Assembly: GCF_000247815.1 (NCBI RefSeq)
Contig: NC_021692.1
Location: 2,077,317-2,141,316, forward strand
DNA: 64,000 bases
Direction: 5' to 3'
From: Ficedula albicollis
Taxonomy: Eukaryota > Chordata > Aves > Passeriformes > Muscicapidae
In this document: positions 1 through 12,000 of the stretch, piece by piece
Layout of the letters: the number at the start of each line of letters is the position of its first letter
How positions within the stretch are numbered: position 1 is the stretch's first letter
Notes under the pieces: model-generated
What the model was told of the DNA's origin: nothing
The model's database searches: none
Seen by the model: only the letters and a program-made list of their open reading frames with translations
Position numbers and translations under genes: made by a program

Positions 1-102
1 TCTCCTCGGCGGGCGTGGCCTTCGCCGTGACCCGCGCCTGCAGCAGCGGCGAGCTGGACAAGTGCGGCTGCGACCGCACCGTGCAGGGGGGCAGCGCCCA
101 GG
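1..102 (+). CDS. WNT4: WNT4 internal coding exon, 5' end cut by the window edge
   Basis: WNT4 is a secreted, lipid-modified glycoprotein that signals through Frizzled receptors. The exon reads (from base 3) [20 protein letters not shown], then [13 protein letters not shown], which matches the conserved WNT4 segment with its CxC pair from memory of the family. The exon ends at base 102 one base into a Gly codon, directly before GTGAGT, a consensus donor. The next exon at 452 supplies the other two bases (G|GC) and continues in frame. Earlier exons with the signal peptide lie outside the window, so the true exon start is not visible. The methionine at base 15 belongs to another frame and is not a start. 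Confidence 0.93.
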
Positions 103-451
103 GTGAGTGTCTGAGCGGGGGGGCAGCTGCAGCTGCACGGGCAGCCAACGTAGCCAAAGTCTCTGCAATTCAAACCCGCCCTCTGGAGCTACCCAGAAAG
201 GAGGGAAAAGTTTAAAAAAGTGAAAATCTGGTTAGGCCACCTGACTGCCTCAAAAAGGCATCCGGGTGCATCAGCACAGGACAGAAAGCATCCCAGGGCC
301 ACACTCCCTAGCTTCTCCTGTTATACACTGCAGACTCGTGGGCAGAAGGACAGAGAGGGGGCAGGCCAGCTGGATTTTAGGAAGGGCAGGGCTGGAGGGT
401 GCCAGCACTGCAGGGTGGCAGTACCTGTCTCACGTGTGCTCTCTGCCTCAG
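103..451 (+). other. WNT4 intron
   Basis: The intron runs from the GTGAGT donor at 103 to the CTGCCTCAG acceptor ending at 451. I see no repeat, exon or RNA gene in it. Confidence 0.85.
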
Positions 452-594
452 GCTTCCAGTGGTCGGGCTGCTCGGACAACATCGCCTACGGCGTGGCCTT
501 CTCGCAGTCCTTCGTCGACATCCGGGAGAGGAGCAAAGGGGCCTCTTCCAACAGAGCCTTAATGAACCTCCACAACAACGAGGCAGGGAGGAAG
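452..594 (+). CDS. WNT4: WNT4 penultimate coding exon
   Basis: The 143-bp exon encodes [20 protein letters not shown], then [20 protein letters not shown] and NNEAGRK. The WSGCSDN and [10 protein letters not shown] blocks are hallmarks of the Wnt family, and the wider match is to WNT4. Splice sites are canonical: ...GCCTCAG before 452 and GTAATG after 594. Phase is 1 on entry (two bases complete the Gly) and 0 on exit, so it joins the next exon at GCC without a frame change. The protein looks intact and under constraint; I see no frameshift. The intron that follows is unusually repetitive. Confidence 0.96.
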
Positions 595-630
595 GTAATG
601 GCAAGAAGGAGACCTAGGCAGCTGGCTGGC

Positions 631-1386
631 CTCTGCACTATCCCAGGCAGGCTCTGCAGTCCCTCAGGCAGGCTCTGCACTATCCCAGGCAGGCTCTGCA
701 GTGTCCCAGGCAGGCTCGGCAGTATCCCAGCCGGGCTCTGAAGTGTCCCAGTCAGGCTCTGCTGTGTCCCAGGCAGGCTCTGCACTATCCCAGGCAGGCT
801 CTGCAGTGTCCCAGGCAGGCTCGGCAGTATCCCAGCCGGGCTCTGAAGTGTCCCAGTCAGGCTCTGCTGTGTCCCAGGCAGGCTCTGCACTATCCCAGGC
901 AGGCTCTGCAGTCCCTGCAGTATCCCAGCCGGGCTCTGAAGTGTCCCAGTCAGGCTCTGCTGTGTCCCAGGCAGGCTCTGCACTATCCCAGGCAGGCTCT
1001 GCAGTGTCCCAGGCAGGCTCTGCAGTATCCCAGCCGGGCTCTGAAGTGTTCCAGTCAGGCTCTGCTGTGTCCCAGTCAGGCTCTGCAGTGTCCCAGTAGT
1101 CAGGCTCTGCTGTGTCCCAGGCAGGCTCTGCACTATCCCAGGCAGGCTCTGCAGTGTCCCAGGCAGGCTCTGCAGTGTCCCAGCCAGGCTCTGCACTATC
1201 CCAGCCGGGCTCTGAAGTGTTCCAGCAGGGCTCTGCACTGTCCCAGCAAGGCTCTGCACTATCCCAGCCAGGCTCTGCACTATCCCAGCCAGGCTCTGAA
1301 GTGTTCCAGCAGGGCTCTGCACTGTCCCAGCAGGGCTCTGCACTATCCCAGCCATCTCTGCAGTACGCCAGGCAGGCTCTGCATCC
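631..1386 (+). repeat. 21-bp minisatellite in the last WNT4 intron
   Basis: About 36 head-to-tail copies of a 21-bp unit, typified by TCCCAGGCAGGCTCTGCACTA, fill most of the last intron. Variants differ at a few sites (CAGGCAGG, CAGCCGGG, CAGTCAGG, CAGCAGGG) and some blocks of several units recur, which suggests higher-order duplication. Because 21 is a multiple of 3, the array is open in several frames on both strands (SQAGSAV, LQSLPGT, DTAEPAW peptides); these are by-products, not genes. The intron is bounded by GTAATG at 595 and CTGCAG ending at 1516. Confidence 0.92.
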
Positions 1387-1516
1387 ATGCCTTGAGCCAG
1401 TTGGGCTCCTTTCAGTCCCAAACCCACCCAGCAGTGTATTCAGCCCATCCCTTTGCCCTCCCTGTATGTCCATCCTGCTGCCCATCCCACCTCGTGGCCC
1501 GTGTCTGTTCCTGCAG

Positions 1517-1980
1517 GCCATCCTGAACAACATGCGTGTGGAGTGCAAGTGCCACGGCGTGTCGGGCTCGTGCGAGTTCAAGACGTGCTGGAAGGCCATG
1601 CCCCCCTTCCGCAAAGTGGGCAACGTCCTCAAGGAGAAATTCGACGGCGCCACCGAGGTGGAACAGAGCGAGATCGGATCCACCAAAGTGCTGGTGCCCA
1701 AAAACTCCCAGTTCAAGCCACACACAGACGAGGACCTCGTCTACCTGGACTCCAGCCCCGACTTCTGCGAGCACGACCTGAAGAACGGGGTGCTGGGCAC
1801 CAGCGGGCGGCAGTGCAACAAGACCTCCAAGGCCATCGACGGCTGCGAGCTGATGTGCTGCGGCCGCGGCTTTCACACGGACCAGGTGGAGGTTGTGGAG
1901 AGGTGCAGCTGCAAATTCCACTGGTGCTGCTCTGTCAAGTGCAAACCCTGCCACCGGCTGCTGGAGATCCACACCTGCCG

Positions 1981-2012
<32 letters not shown>

Positions 2013-2027
2013 CACCCCTGCCGGTGA
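1517..2027 (+). CDS. WNT4: WNT4 last coding exon, stop codon split by a poly-C block
   Basis: This exon carries the C-terminal half of WNT4. Visible landmarks are [16 protein letters not shown] (its Ser in the SGSC motif is the PORCN acylation site of Wnts), [35 protein letters not shown] and the cysteine-rich end [16 protein letters not shown]. The coding sequence reaches HTCR at base 1981, where WNT4 normally stops. Here TG at 1982-1983 is followed by thirty C bases (1984-2013), then a second copy of the same flank ending CGGTGA, with TGA at 2025-2027. Read literally, the frame runs on through a Pro stretch to a stop at 2045-2047. I infer that the real end is HTCR-stop and that 1984-2024 is spurious. 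The acceptor is CTGCAG at 1511-1516. Confidence 0.95.
1984..2013 (+). repeat. Poly-C block (30 C) inside the WNT4 stop codon
   Basis: An uninterrupted C30 run sits between two near-identical 15-bp flanks: CCACACCTGCCGGTG (1969-1983) and CCACCCCTGCCGGTG (2012-2026), one mismatch. The flank contains CACC/GGTG, which can form a short hairpin. Likely an assembly or sequencing artefact. Confidence 0.85.
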
Positions 2028-4460
2028 TGCAGCCACTCTTTCACTGACCCTGCTTCTCCCTTGCCCCACAGCCAGGACTGAGGAAGTGACCCAGATGCTG
2101 AAGGGAGAGCACAGCTCTTTACAGAGACAGAACCGCAGAGAAAAACAGATTTTAAAGAAAAAAATATTTAAAGTTTAAAAAAAAACTGGTCACTGTTGGC
2201 TTTTTTTTTTTAAATTTTGTTTTGTCTCCTTTGCTGTATTTATTGCTGAAGCCAGAGCCCCTTGGTGTCCTGTGCCAGCAGACACATTTGTTCTCTGGCT
2301 GGCTGGGGACCTGTGTGATGCCAGCTCCTGTAGGATGGGCTCCTGCTGCTTTTGGAGTGCTGCAGGCAAGAAGTGTTTAAGCATTTGAAATCTTCTATCA
2401 CAGTTATTTTTGTTTGTTTAAAGGCACTTCCTGGAGCACTGCTGCCCTGGCTGAGCCTCAGGAAGCGAAGGAGCACAGGCAGCCTGTGCAGCCAGGTGCA
2501 TGGCAAGGGACAGGCAGGGGGTGACAGGGTGGCAGTGTCCTCCAAGAGTTAAGTTGCAGGGTGAGCAGTTTGTGAGGGCCGTGTGAGACACTCCTGCACC
2601 TCCTTGTTGTGGGATGCTCGAAGGCTCCTGGGCAATGGATGGATTTTGGAGCAGCTCCAGTGGCTGCTCTGATTTGCAGAAGCTCCTCAGTGGCTGCCCA
2701 GGGCTGCTGGAGGGCACAATGGTCCCACCATGCTCCCTTTCCCTCATCTCTTCTCCAGTACCCAGTTCCACTTGAGACAGTGAAAGGCAGTGGTACCTGC
2801 AATCCACTGACTCTTAATGAAGCTGGGAGCTGATGGGAGAAAAAACAAGTTCATTTCTTCTCCTCTGTCCCATAATTGCCCCGCCTTACATGCATCCCAC
2901 AACAGGTCTGCTCTTTCTCCTCCACATGCCTGTTCTCCTCACTCAGGAAGGCACTGGGGGACAGTCTCCCTGTCCTGCTAAATGCTGATAAAAGCAAAAG
3001 GATGAAGTGGAGAGCAGTTGGGGGTGGAGGAATCCTGGTGCTCTGCTGCTGTTACTGTCTGACCCTTCGAAGGCACAAGAGAAGATCTCATCCAGAGGAT
3101 GCTGCCACATCCTCTGGTCACAGAGATTCAGTGCAGCAGGGCCCCAGCTGTCCTGCCCTGCTCCCTGGGACACTGCCATGGGGATAAGGGGCTGTCCTGC
3201 CTGCTCTGGCTGCCCTCTGCCTAGAACTGGGTTAGTGCAGAGTCCTTGCTGTTGGGCTGCAGTATGAAATATTTTGAGAACTAATAAGCAGAGGGGCACT
3301 GTGAGGGAAGGTGGAAAGGGAACCAGTTCCTCTCTCCCTCACCCACTGGTCTTTGAGTCAAGAAGTAAAAGAGAAGCAGAGAAAACCTCAAAATGGCACC
3401 TCAAGCCAACAGGTGAGGAGTCAGCATTGCTGAGTCCTGTGTAGCAGGGAGCTCCCTGCACGGTCCAGGAAAGCCCAGAGCTGTGCCACGGAGGGGGTCC
3501 CTGCAAAACCTGCAGTCTTCTTCTTCTGCCTTGAGAGGGAAGAGGCTGGGGGAATGCACAGGCATATGTGAAACCCCATCTGTGCCATGGCAGTGATGGG
3601 CTGGGGAGAGCCTGTGGTCACTGGGAGGGCTCCAGGCACCATCTGCTGACAGCTGGCTTGGAGCAGTGCAGGGTGAGGGAGGTTTGCATTAGGGCAAACC
3701 CCAGCACACCCCAGCTGCCTCCCTCCTGCCTGCTCAGCACCAGGTCCAATAAACCTCCAGCAAAACGTGCCAGATGGTGGGAGGGACACCCTAGTGGCTC
3801 CTGAGGTGGAGCACTGTGAGTTGATCCATCTCAGTGCAAACCACAGATCTCCTCCTAGAGCAAGGTTTGTCTCTTACTTGGCTCAGTTGGCCAAGGCTGC
3901 AGCATTAAATCTCTGGGGGGGAAGAGAATCTAAGCTTTGCCTCCTGTGCTTCCATCTCTTCAGCCCCCCAAAGCTGCAGATCCTCAAACACCTTAGAGAC
4001 AGTTCTTCCCTTCCCAGCTCATGCAGAGGAGGTCACAGACCTCAGGCCATTGGCCAAGTCTTCTACTCCTTGTTCATCTAGGATGGGGGCCAAAGCTGAA
4101 CAAGACAATCCAACTCAGCATGGAGATAATCTCTGCACATGGGATTTTTTCAGGCTGCAATGAAAGCTAAGCCCTGCAAATGCCACCCAGAGATAGTTTG
4201 GCCCTGCAGCACTCTGGCTCTTCTCATAACTATAAGTTTCAACACCAGAGGGGGGTTTAGAAATGTGTTTTCATATTTACTTTGTCTGTTAAGTAATGAG
4301 TTTGTGCTGAACCAGCCATGGGGTTTTCCTGTTCTGAAATCAGCTCCACTGGGCTGTGTAAAACCATAGTGTCCTGCAAACCCCTCATGACTGCTGGTCT
4401 CCCAAGAGTCCTTAGCTGGGAGGAGATGCAAAGAGAACAATAAAGCTCTCTGTCCCTCCT
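2028..4460 (+). other. WNT4: Probable WNT4 3' UTR
   Basis: Downstream of the WNT4 stop there is non-coding sequence with AT-rich patches near 2150-2230 (A- and T-rich runs around ATATTTAAAG). Two AATAAA hexamers on the + strand, at 3748-3753 and 4439-4444, are candidate poly(A) signals and would give a UTR of about 1.7 or 2.4 kb. WNT4 is known to have a long 3' UTR in mammals, so this is plausible, but transcript ends cannot be proven from sequence. Confidence 0.45.
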
Positions 4461-7324
4461 CCAGACTCTCCTCAGGAGATGCTGCTGTTTGGACCACAGG
4501 CAGCATCCCTGCTTTCCCTTCAGTGGAAGTACAGCTTGCTTCCGCCTTAACCACTTGAGACACCACTGGCTTAAGAATTCTAGAATTTTAGAATTTTAGA
4601 TTTCAGTAAGTCTGTGGCTTCCTGCTGTGGAGAGGGCATCAATATCTATGTGCTTAGAGCAGTGCTGCCCTGCCATGCCCACAGTCAAGGAGCCACAGCT
4701 ACCTTGTGTGCTGCTGGAAGCCTCCTGCCAGTGGGCTGGAGGTGCATTTGAGCTGGGAGGGGGGCAAGAGCTGCCCACAGATGCCAAGTCAGAGACCTGC
4801 TGCCTTTTGCCTCCATCACTGTGCTGCAGTTGGCTGGATTTGGTGGGATGCAGTGCCAAATACCCAGCTATGCTCCAAACTGCCCACAGTGCATTTTGCT
4901 TGTCCCTTGTTCTTCCCCCAAGCCAGGATCATTGGCTGCATCCTTTTCACACTGTTCCCTGCAGTCTGGAGCTTTTTGCTTCAGCAGGGGTTGCTGCTGG
5001 GTCCAGCTGTACCCTCTCCTTTCTTTAGCTGCAGCTCTCCATTTGTATGTTCTCAAAACTCACCTTTTCATAGGCTCATGTAAAACCAGTGTCTTCTCTC
5101 CCTTTGGCCTCTGTGGTGGCAGGGATTGAGGGATGTTTTGTTAAGTTTAACTTGTTGCCAAGAGAGGATGGTAGATTGGGAGAAAATTATGCCTGAGCCT
5201 CCCAAAAACCCTCACTTCCAACAGCTTCTCTCTTCCCCTGGTGGATCCCACTCCTCCAGCACTTCTTTTCCTCACTCCAGCTTCAGCCTCAGGTAAGGAA
5301 TTGTCTCCAGTGAAAAGAAGATGCCTCACTCTTCTCCTGAAACAAGGTGCAGGTAGACACTGGCTTCTCTGTGACCATAGACAGAGCAAGATGTTTGTGT
5401 CCTCCTCTTCAGTGCCCTCTGGCCATCCCCTGCATCCCACACACATCAGACCACATCACACTGTGCCTCTCCACCACTGCATCCTGCCACATGCTTGGCC
5501 CCATTCCAGCCCCCCAGGCCCAGCTAAGTCCTCACCCTCAGTCCCCCAACACCTTCTCCTTGGTAAGCCCATCCCTCCTCTGATAACTCACAGGCTGACA
5601 TCTCCACCCAGCTTCTCCTCCTCATAAACCTTCCTGGATATCCCACTGCCAACTTGAGATCATCATAGCAAAAATAGGGCATCACCTCCAAGTCCTCTCC
5701 ACCCTGCTCCAAAGGGTAAATTCAGTATTTTTTTCCCATTCCCCAAACTCCCAACTCCGCCACCATGTTTTGTTTCTTCTGTTTTCTTCACCTTTTCTAC
5801 TGGAAAATCCACCTATGTCTCAGGTACCTTCAGCCTCAGCTGTTTCAAGCTCTGTCCTTCACATTTCCCAGCTCTCCATCCCATCTCCATCCCTGGATCT
5901 TGGATCCACTCCAAGCCCAGCACAGCCAAGCACATGGGCAGAGCTGATATTTTCCCCAGCTGTTTTCACCACATCACCCTCCTGCCCTTTGCTGGCCAAG
6001 GACACTTCCATTACTCCCAACTATCTCATTCTCCCTCCCTGGGCATGTTCAGCCTTACCCACTGCTCCCTGCAAAGCAATTCCATCACTGTGGGTGACAT
6101 TAATGATGCTGACAGAGCATAAGTTAGCACTGACATCCTTTCCCTCCCTCACACCATCAGTGAACATTACAGCAAATCCCTCTGCAATTCCTTCAGCAAT
6201 GAGCACAGTAATTCTGCATCTCCTTGTCTCCCTTTATCCACATGACTTTTACCAGCTGGCTGTAGGGAAGCAAAATGATGCTTGGAAGAAGGAAAGCAGG
6301 AAAGAAGTGTCTAGGACCAGCAAAGAGATACTTCAAGGGCAGAATGGTGTCTCACTGCAGGGGCAGGTAAAGAAGAGGATCAGTGTTCTCAGAGATGCCA
6401 CACCACACGTCATGGCACCATGGCCTCACATCAGGAGGTGAGCATCACTTCCACCTGCATTTGCTGAAGATGTCAGTGGTGCCTTGGCCCTGCAGTGTGT
6501 CCTCCAGCAGCTCAGGGCCCTGCAGAAGGACAGCCAGCCAGCAGAAGCAGAGCTCTGGACAGCAGCATGACACCCTGACGGCAGGAGGGCGCCCAGCCAG
6601 CGCTCCTCAGAGAGGCCTCCCGACCCTGGCTGCCAAAATCCTGCTTTAAGCACAGGAAAATAAATTGTGCAACCTGCCTTGGACTGAATTGTAACTATCA
6701 GTGTGGGTGGAGGGGAGAAAGAGGCAGGAGCTGGGTGGAGGATCAGGCCCTGCATCACAGCGTTCAGGCTGGACACACCTGGAGCTCCAGCAGCACCTGG
6801 GCTGTGCCCTTCTCATCCTCACAGGTGTGCCCAGGGTGCTTCTGCAGCACCAAGCTCCTTACCAGGGATCCAGAGAGGCAAGCCCCATCCTGTGCTGAGT
6901 CCTCAGGAGCTGTGATCTCTCCTAGGCTGACTTCCAGACCCAACAACATATTCCTTCTCCCATCCCACATCTGACCATCAGTATTTCCTCAAGGGCATGT
7001 GCCTGGGTAAGCTCCATACACTGTGGATCCCCAAACTGCTCTGGCAGTGCCTCAGCACTAGATGTTTGGTCCAAAGGAACTCAGTGATCCACCAGGATCC
7101 TCTCCTTCCAGCTCTTCATCACCATAAAGGAAAGCATAAATTGCAAGCCTTAATTAGAGTCATTTGCTCAACACTGCAAAAAAATAACCCACCCCAAACC
7201 CTTCAGTGGCTGTTGAGGCTACTTGTCCCTCTGGGCTCTGGTCTAGGACAGTTGTTTCACTATCACAGCTTTGCTCCCATAATTTACATGGGCAGACAGG
7301 TGAGACCATGGGAAACAATTTTTA
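4461..7324. other. Intergenic stretch with nothing recognised
   Basis: No exon, known repeat family or RNA gene is recognisable. Scattered short open frames on both strands lack conserved motifs or splice context. Confidence 0.6.
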
Positions 7325-7400
7325 ACTAAAAGAGGTGAGATTGGATTGGATGTTAGGAAGAAATTTACCCAGAGAGTTGTGAGGCTACTACAGCAAGGCT
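7325..7400 (+). mobile_element. CR1 LINE fragment, 3' region
   Basis: The stretch around GATTGGATGTTAGGAAGAA followed by an ATTTACCCAGAGAG-like run resembles the late part of avian CR1 (the ...GATTAGATATTAGGAAGAAAT... segment). It is short and diverged. Confidence 0.5.
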
Positions 7401-8179
7401 TAATAAGAGGTGGGAAAATGCAATAGCCTGTCTCTTCAGGTGTCTGAGCTGTGGGGAGCCAAACTCAGTCCATGAGAAAGTCTCACCACCCCAAGCCCTT
7501 TCCAAAGCAAGGGCAGAGCAGAGTGGCAGAGCAGGCAACCACAGGTAGGTAATCTATACTGTAGTATAGGAACTGAAACTATGATAGCTGGTCACCTCTC
7601 ACCCATCTTATCATCCCCAGGTGCCCATAGGTGATCTCATAAACCACTGCCACTATGTGCCTGCTGCTTGCTCACCAAGTCAGAGCTCAATGGACTGGGA
7701 CTTCTTCTCTATGGCACAATCTGAGAAGCCATCAGCTTCTCCAGCTCCCATCCTTTGGTCTGCAAGATGATTCCCACTACCTGCATGTACATCATTGTTT
7801 TGCTGGCTAAGAAACAAGAGATGCACAACCCCACCACGTGTCAAGGAACTGTCAGAAAAATTGCTGTGGCCAGGAAAGGATGTAGGAACCACAAGTGCTG
7901 CTGCATCTTCCCTACAGCTTCCACTAAAGACACCCAGGAGAGCAGCACCTGACAGCATCAAATTTATAGCCTCAAAGTCTCCATTTTTCTGAAGGGGGGG
8001 AAGATGGTGTATAGAAGTTTATCAGCAAGTAGCTGCTGAACTCAAGAATTATAACTTTTAAAAGGGAGTTTTCAGGCTGTTTCTGAAAAAAGGTATCCTG
8101 TTGTACAGCAGAATTGCTTGTTGAGCTACTGTCCAGGAAGGAAGTTGTGCAGAAAATTCAATGTAGCAGGGTTATAGAG

Positions 8180-9066
<887 letters not shown>

Positions 9067-12000
9067 CCTGGCCAGCTGAAAAATATGCAACCATTTAATT
9101 TCCATCAAGAAATCTAGCATATCTGGGAGAGCCTCAGAGCTGAGTTAGATGCAAATTAAATCAGTCCTTTGTGACGTTTTTTCTCAATGAAGTCACTTCA
9201 TCATCTCAATTTTCTATGTGACACATCTAGGAAATGTCAGGCTGATAAGAATGGGATTATGGTGATCTTGGAGCCCCTCCTCTGGGGACCCTGCATATTC
9301 AGGAAATCAAGGCATCAATTACACAAGGGCCTTAGATCTTGTTCTTTACCTTCTCTTGGTTAGAGAAGGCTGGTGTCTATCACTGTAAAGCCCACAAAGG
9401 TTGGAACACAGTGCTGGTCTCCTTGGTGAGTGCCAAAGGCACAGAAACCATGAGAAGGAAGGCACTCATGGAAAGGCAACCATCTCCCAACACCACAGCT
9501 GTGAGAGAGCTGCCATCCAAGGGCTCTGTCAGGTGAAGGTGCTGCAGGCAAACACAAACCATTGAGGGAACAGAGGTGAGGGTGAAGATGGGGCTGAGGA
9601 GGCACACAGAGATGTCAGAGCTGTCCAGGCAGAAGACTCCAGGCAGAGGCAATGCTGGAGGTGTTGCCCCTTCCCCAAGCACTCTCTGAGTTTCTCAGCC
9701 AGCATGAGCTGGAAACGTCCCAGAACCAAGCAAACAGCCCAGGAGAAGTTGATCTCTGGGCTAGTGAGGATGGTGCCTGCAGAGCAGGTGAAGACAAGGT
9801 TGTAGAAGCCAATTAAGAGTGAGGGCAGTGGGATACACCTATTTTAAACCTTCCTGCATGGCTCTGCCACAGTTTAAGAGCAGCCCTTCAGAAGTGCCCA
9901 AGCTGTCCTAGCAGAGCAGTTTCCCAGCTGCATCCCATGCATCTTCCCATGGTGCCAAGACCCTTTCACCCACGTTTCCCAGGCAGAAAACCTCCCAGTG
10001 CTATGGCAGCAAGAGCAGAAGCACCTGTTTGGGCAGATGGAGAGCAGTTGTTCCATCACTGCTGAAGAAGTGCTGAGCCCACTGGAGATTTTGGGGAACG
10101 CAGTTCTGCCGTGGGGCTGAGCACTCACAGCTCACTGAGGAGGAAATGAAGGATGCAGCTCTCAGTCAGGAACAGCACTGGGAGTTCCACAGTTCATCTG
10201 AGCACAAGGGCTGTTCAGGGGAGTCTGAGCACACAACACACTGCATGTTCTTGCAGCCAAACCCGGCTCAGCAGGGTCTGTTCTGCATCCTGACACAGCA
10301 CAGGCCCTGAGCTTAACTCTGAAAGTATAACAAGAAGCCCCTCTAATAGACAAATTCAAGTGGTCCTAATGATACCAACCCCTTTTTTTTCCTTTGCAGT
10401 AACCAACAGGAAAGCCACCTCAAGCTGGTTTTGCCCCATCCTATTTCTGTCTCCATCTCTCATTTCCTTCTATCCAATATTACCTTCCAAATTCCTACTC
10501 TGATCCTTGGATAATTCAAACATATTGCATTGCTTTACAAACTGTGTTATTTTATCCCTTTCACCTGCCACTTTTCTTTTATATAAACACTCATAACTCC
10601 CAACATATCACTTTAACTCTTTGACTGTCACTGGAAATTGAACCAGCCGAGACTTTCACAGGAGAAACTCTTTCTTCTCCTCTTCTTCTCTGTTTTGTGT
10701 GTTAAGCCAAACAAAATTTTACTTGCCTTAGCACTGTCTTCAGATCATTTTACTTAAACTCTGCCTAATAGTTTTTTCAACTTCTGGACCTATTGTATCT
10801 GTCTAGGTCTCACTTGTGATAAAGTTGTCTTAATCATAGCTCCTTGTTGAGACCTACTTATTTCTTGCCCCAGCCATCACCTCTCAGGATGTGAAGGCAC
10901 TGAGCTGTGCACAGGATACAGGATTCAGATACACACACACACCCAGCATATCTCACACCACTTTCCCATCCCAATGCAGTGAGCATGGACAGCACCATGA
11001 GCAGGAGCAAAACACTCCCAAATGAGGAACAATTTCCACTGCCATCACCCAAAGTCCAGGCCTGCCTCATCCTTGATGTTGGATCTGAGCTCAAAGATGC
11101 TCAGCATCACATCTTGCAAATCAGCAGAGTCCAGGCAAGCCAGAAACAAGCCGTGGCAGAGCTGGACCAATAAGCACAGCAATCAAAGGGGAAAAGTTGC
11201 AAGCTACAGCTCCCCTACAAACAAAAAACAGCAGCACTTCACTCCTCATCCTCACATCCATCACCCAGGGATCCCTGTCCAGTTCTTGGGCTTAGCTGTG
11301 CCTGCACTCCTCAGGACCCAGATCCACGTCCTGTAACCACAGGATCAGCTAAATCATCTCAAATCCTTCAAAACATCTAATCCACTCAGTCTTCCCAACC
11401 TTAATCTGTTTTGTTTCCCCTAACTTCCTTCAGGATCAAAGAGGGCTTTTGCTGAACTTTGCTAAAGCAGGGTTTTGCTTTTGCCTGCAAAACATCCTGC
11501 TGGATATCCCACTTTGGCCAAGTGCTCCTCACTGCTGGGCCACCACAGCCAGCAGCCTCTGCCACCACAGCTCCTCTGCCTCCCATGCACTGCTACCCTG
11601 TCCCCAGTTTGGATGCCACCCCAGTCCCAAGGGGCCACAGAAATATGTCATGTATCAGGCAGGTGAGGTGTGTGGAAAGAAGGGATGTGAGCAGAACTTT
11701 TCTGCTCCCATGAGAAGACATCTCCTGGCATCTATCAGTGGGTGCTGTCATCTTCTTCCAGGACTGCCTCCAGCAATCTTTGGTCAACATTTTGAGGAAA
11801 AGGACCACAGCATGAAGGTCTTGGGAGGTCTCACACTAACCAGGGACCTCCTGGCCAGAGTGCTCTGCCATGAAACCCACACACTGCATCACCTTCTCAC
11901 CAGCACCCCTTCAAACCAGACCTCAGCAGCTCACAGTAGGACCAGATGGACTACAGCTGTGCCCTGAGGGATGGCTGTTTGGAAACAGCTCACAAATCAG

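Noticed and set aside
664..1725. Repeat proteins DTAEPAW, SQAGSAV and LQSLPGT in the WNT4 intron
   Set aside because: A 21-bp minisatellite keeps frames open by arithmetic; there is no start, splice or homology support.
5770..6441. A 223-codon open frame on the + strand
   Set aside because: Low-complexity Ser/Pro-rich composition, no recognisable domain, and no promoter or splice evidence.
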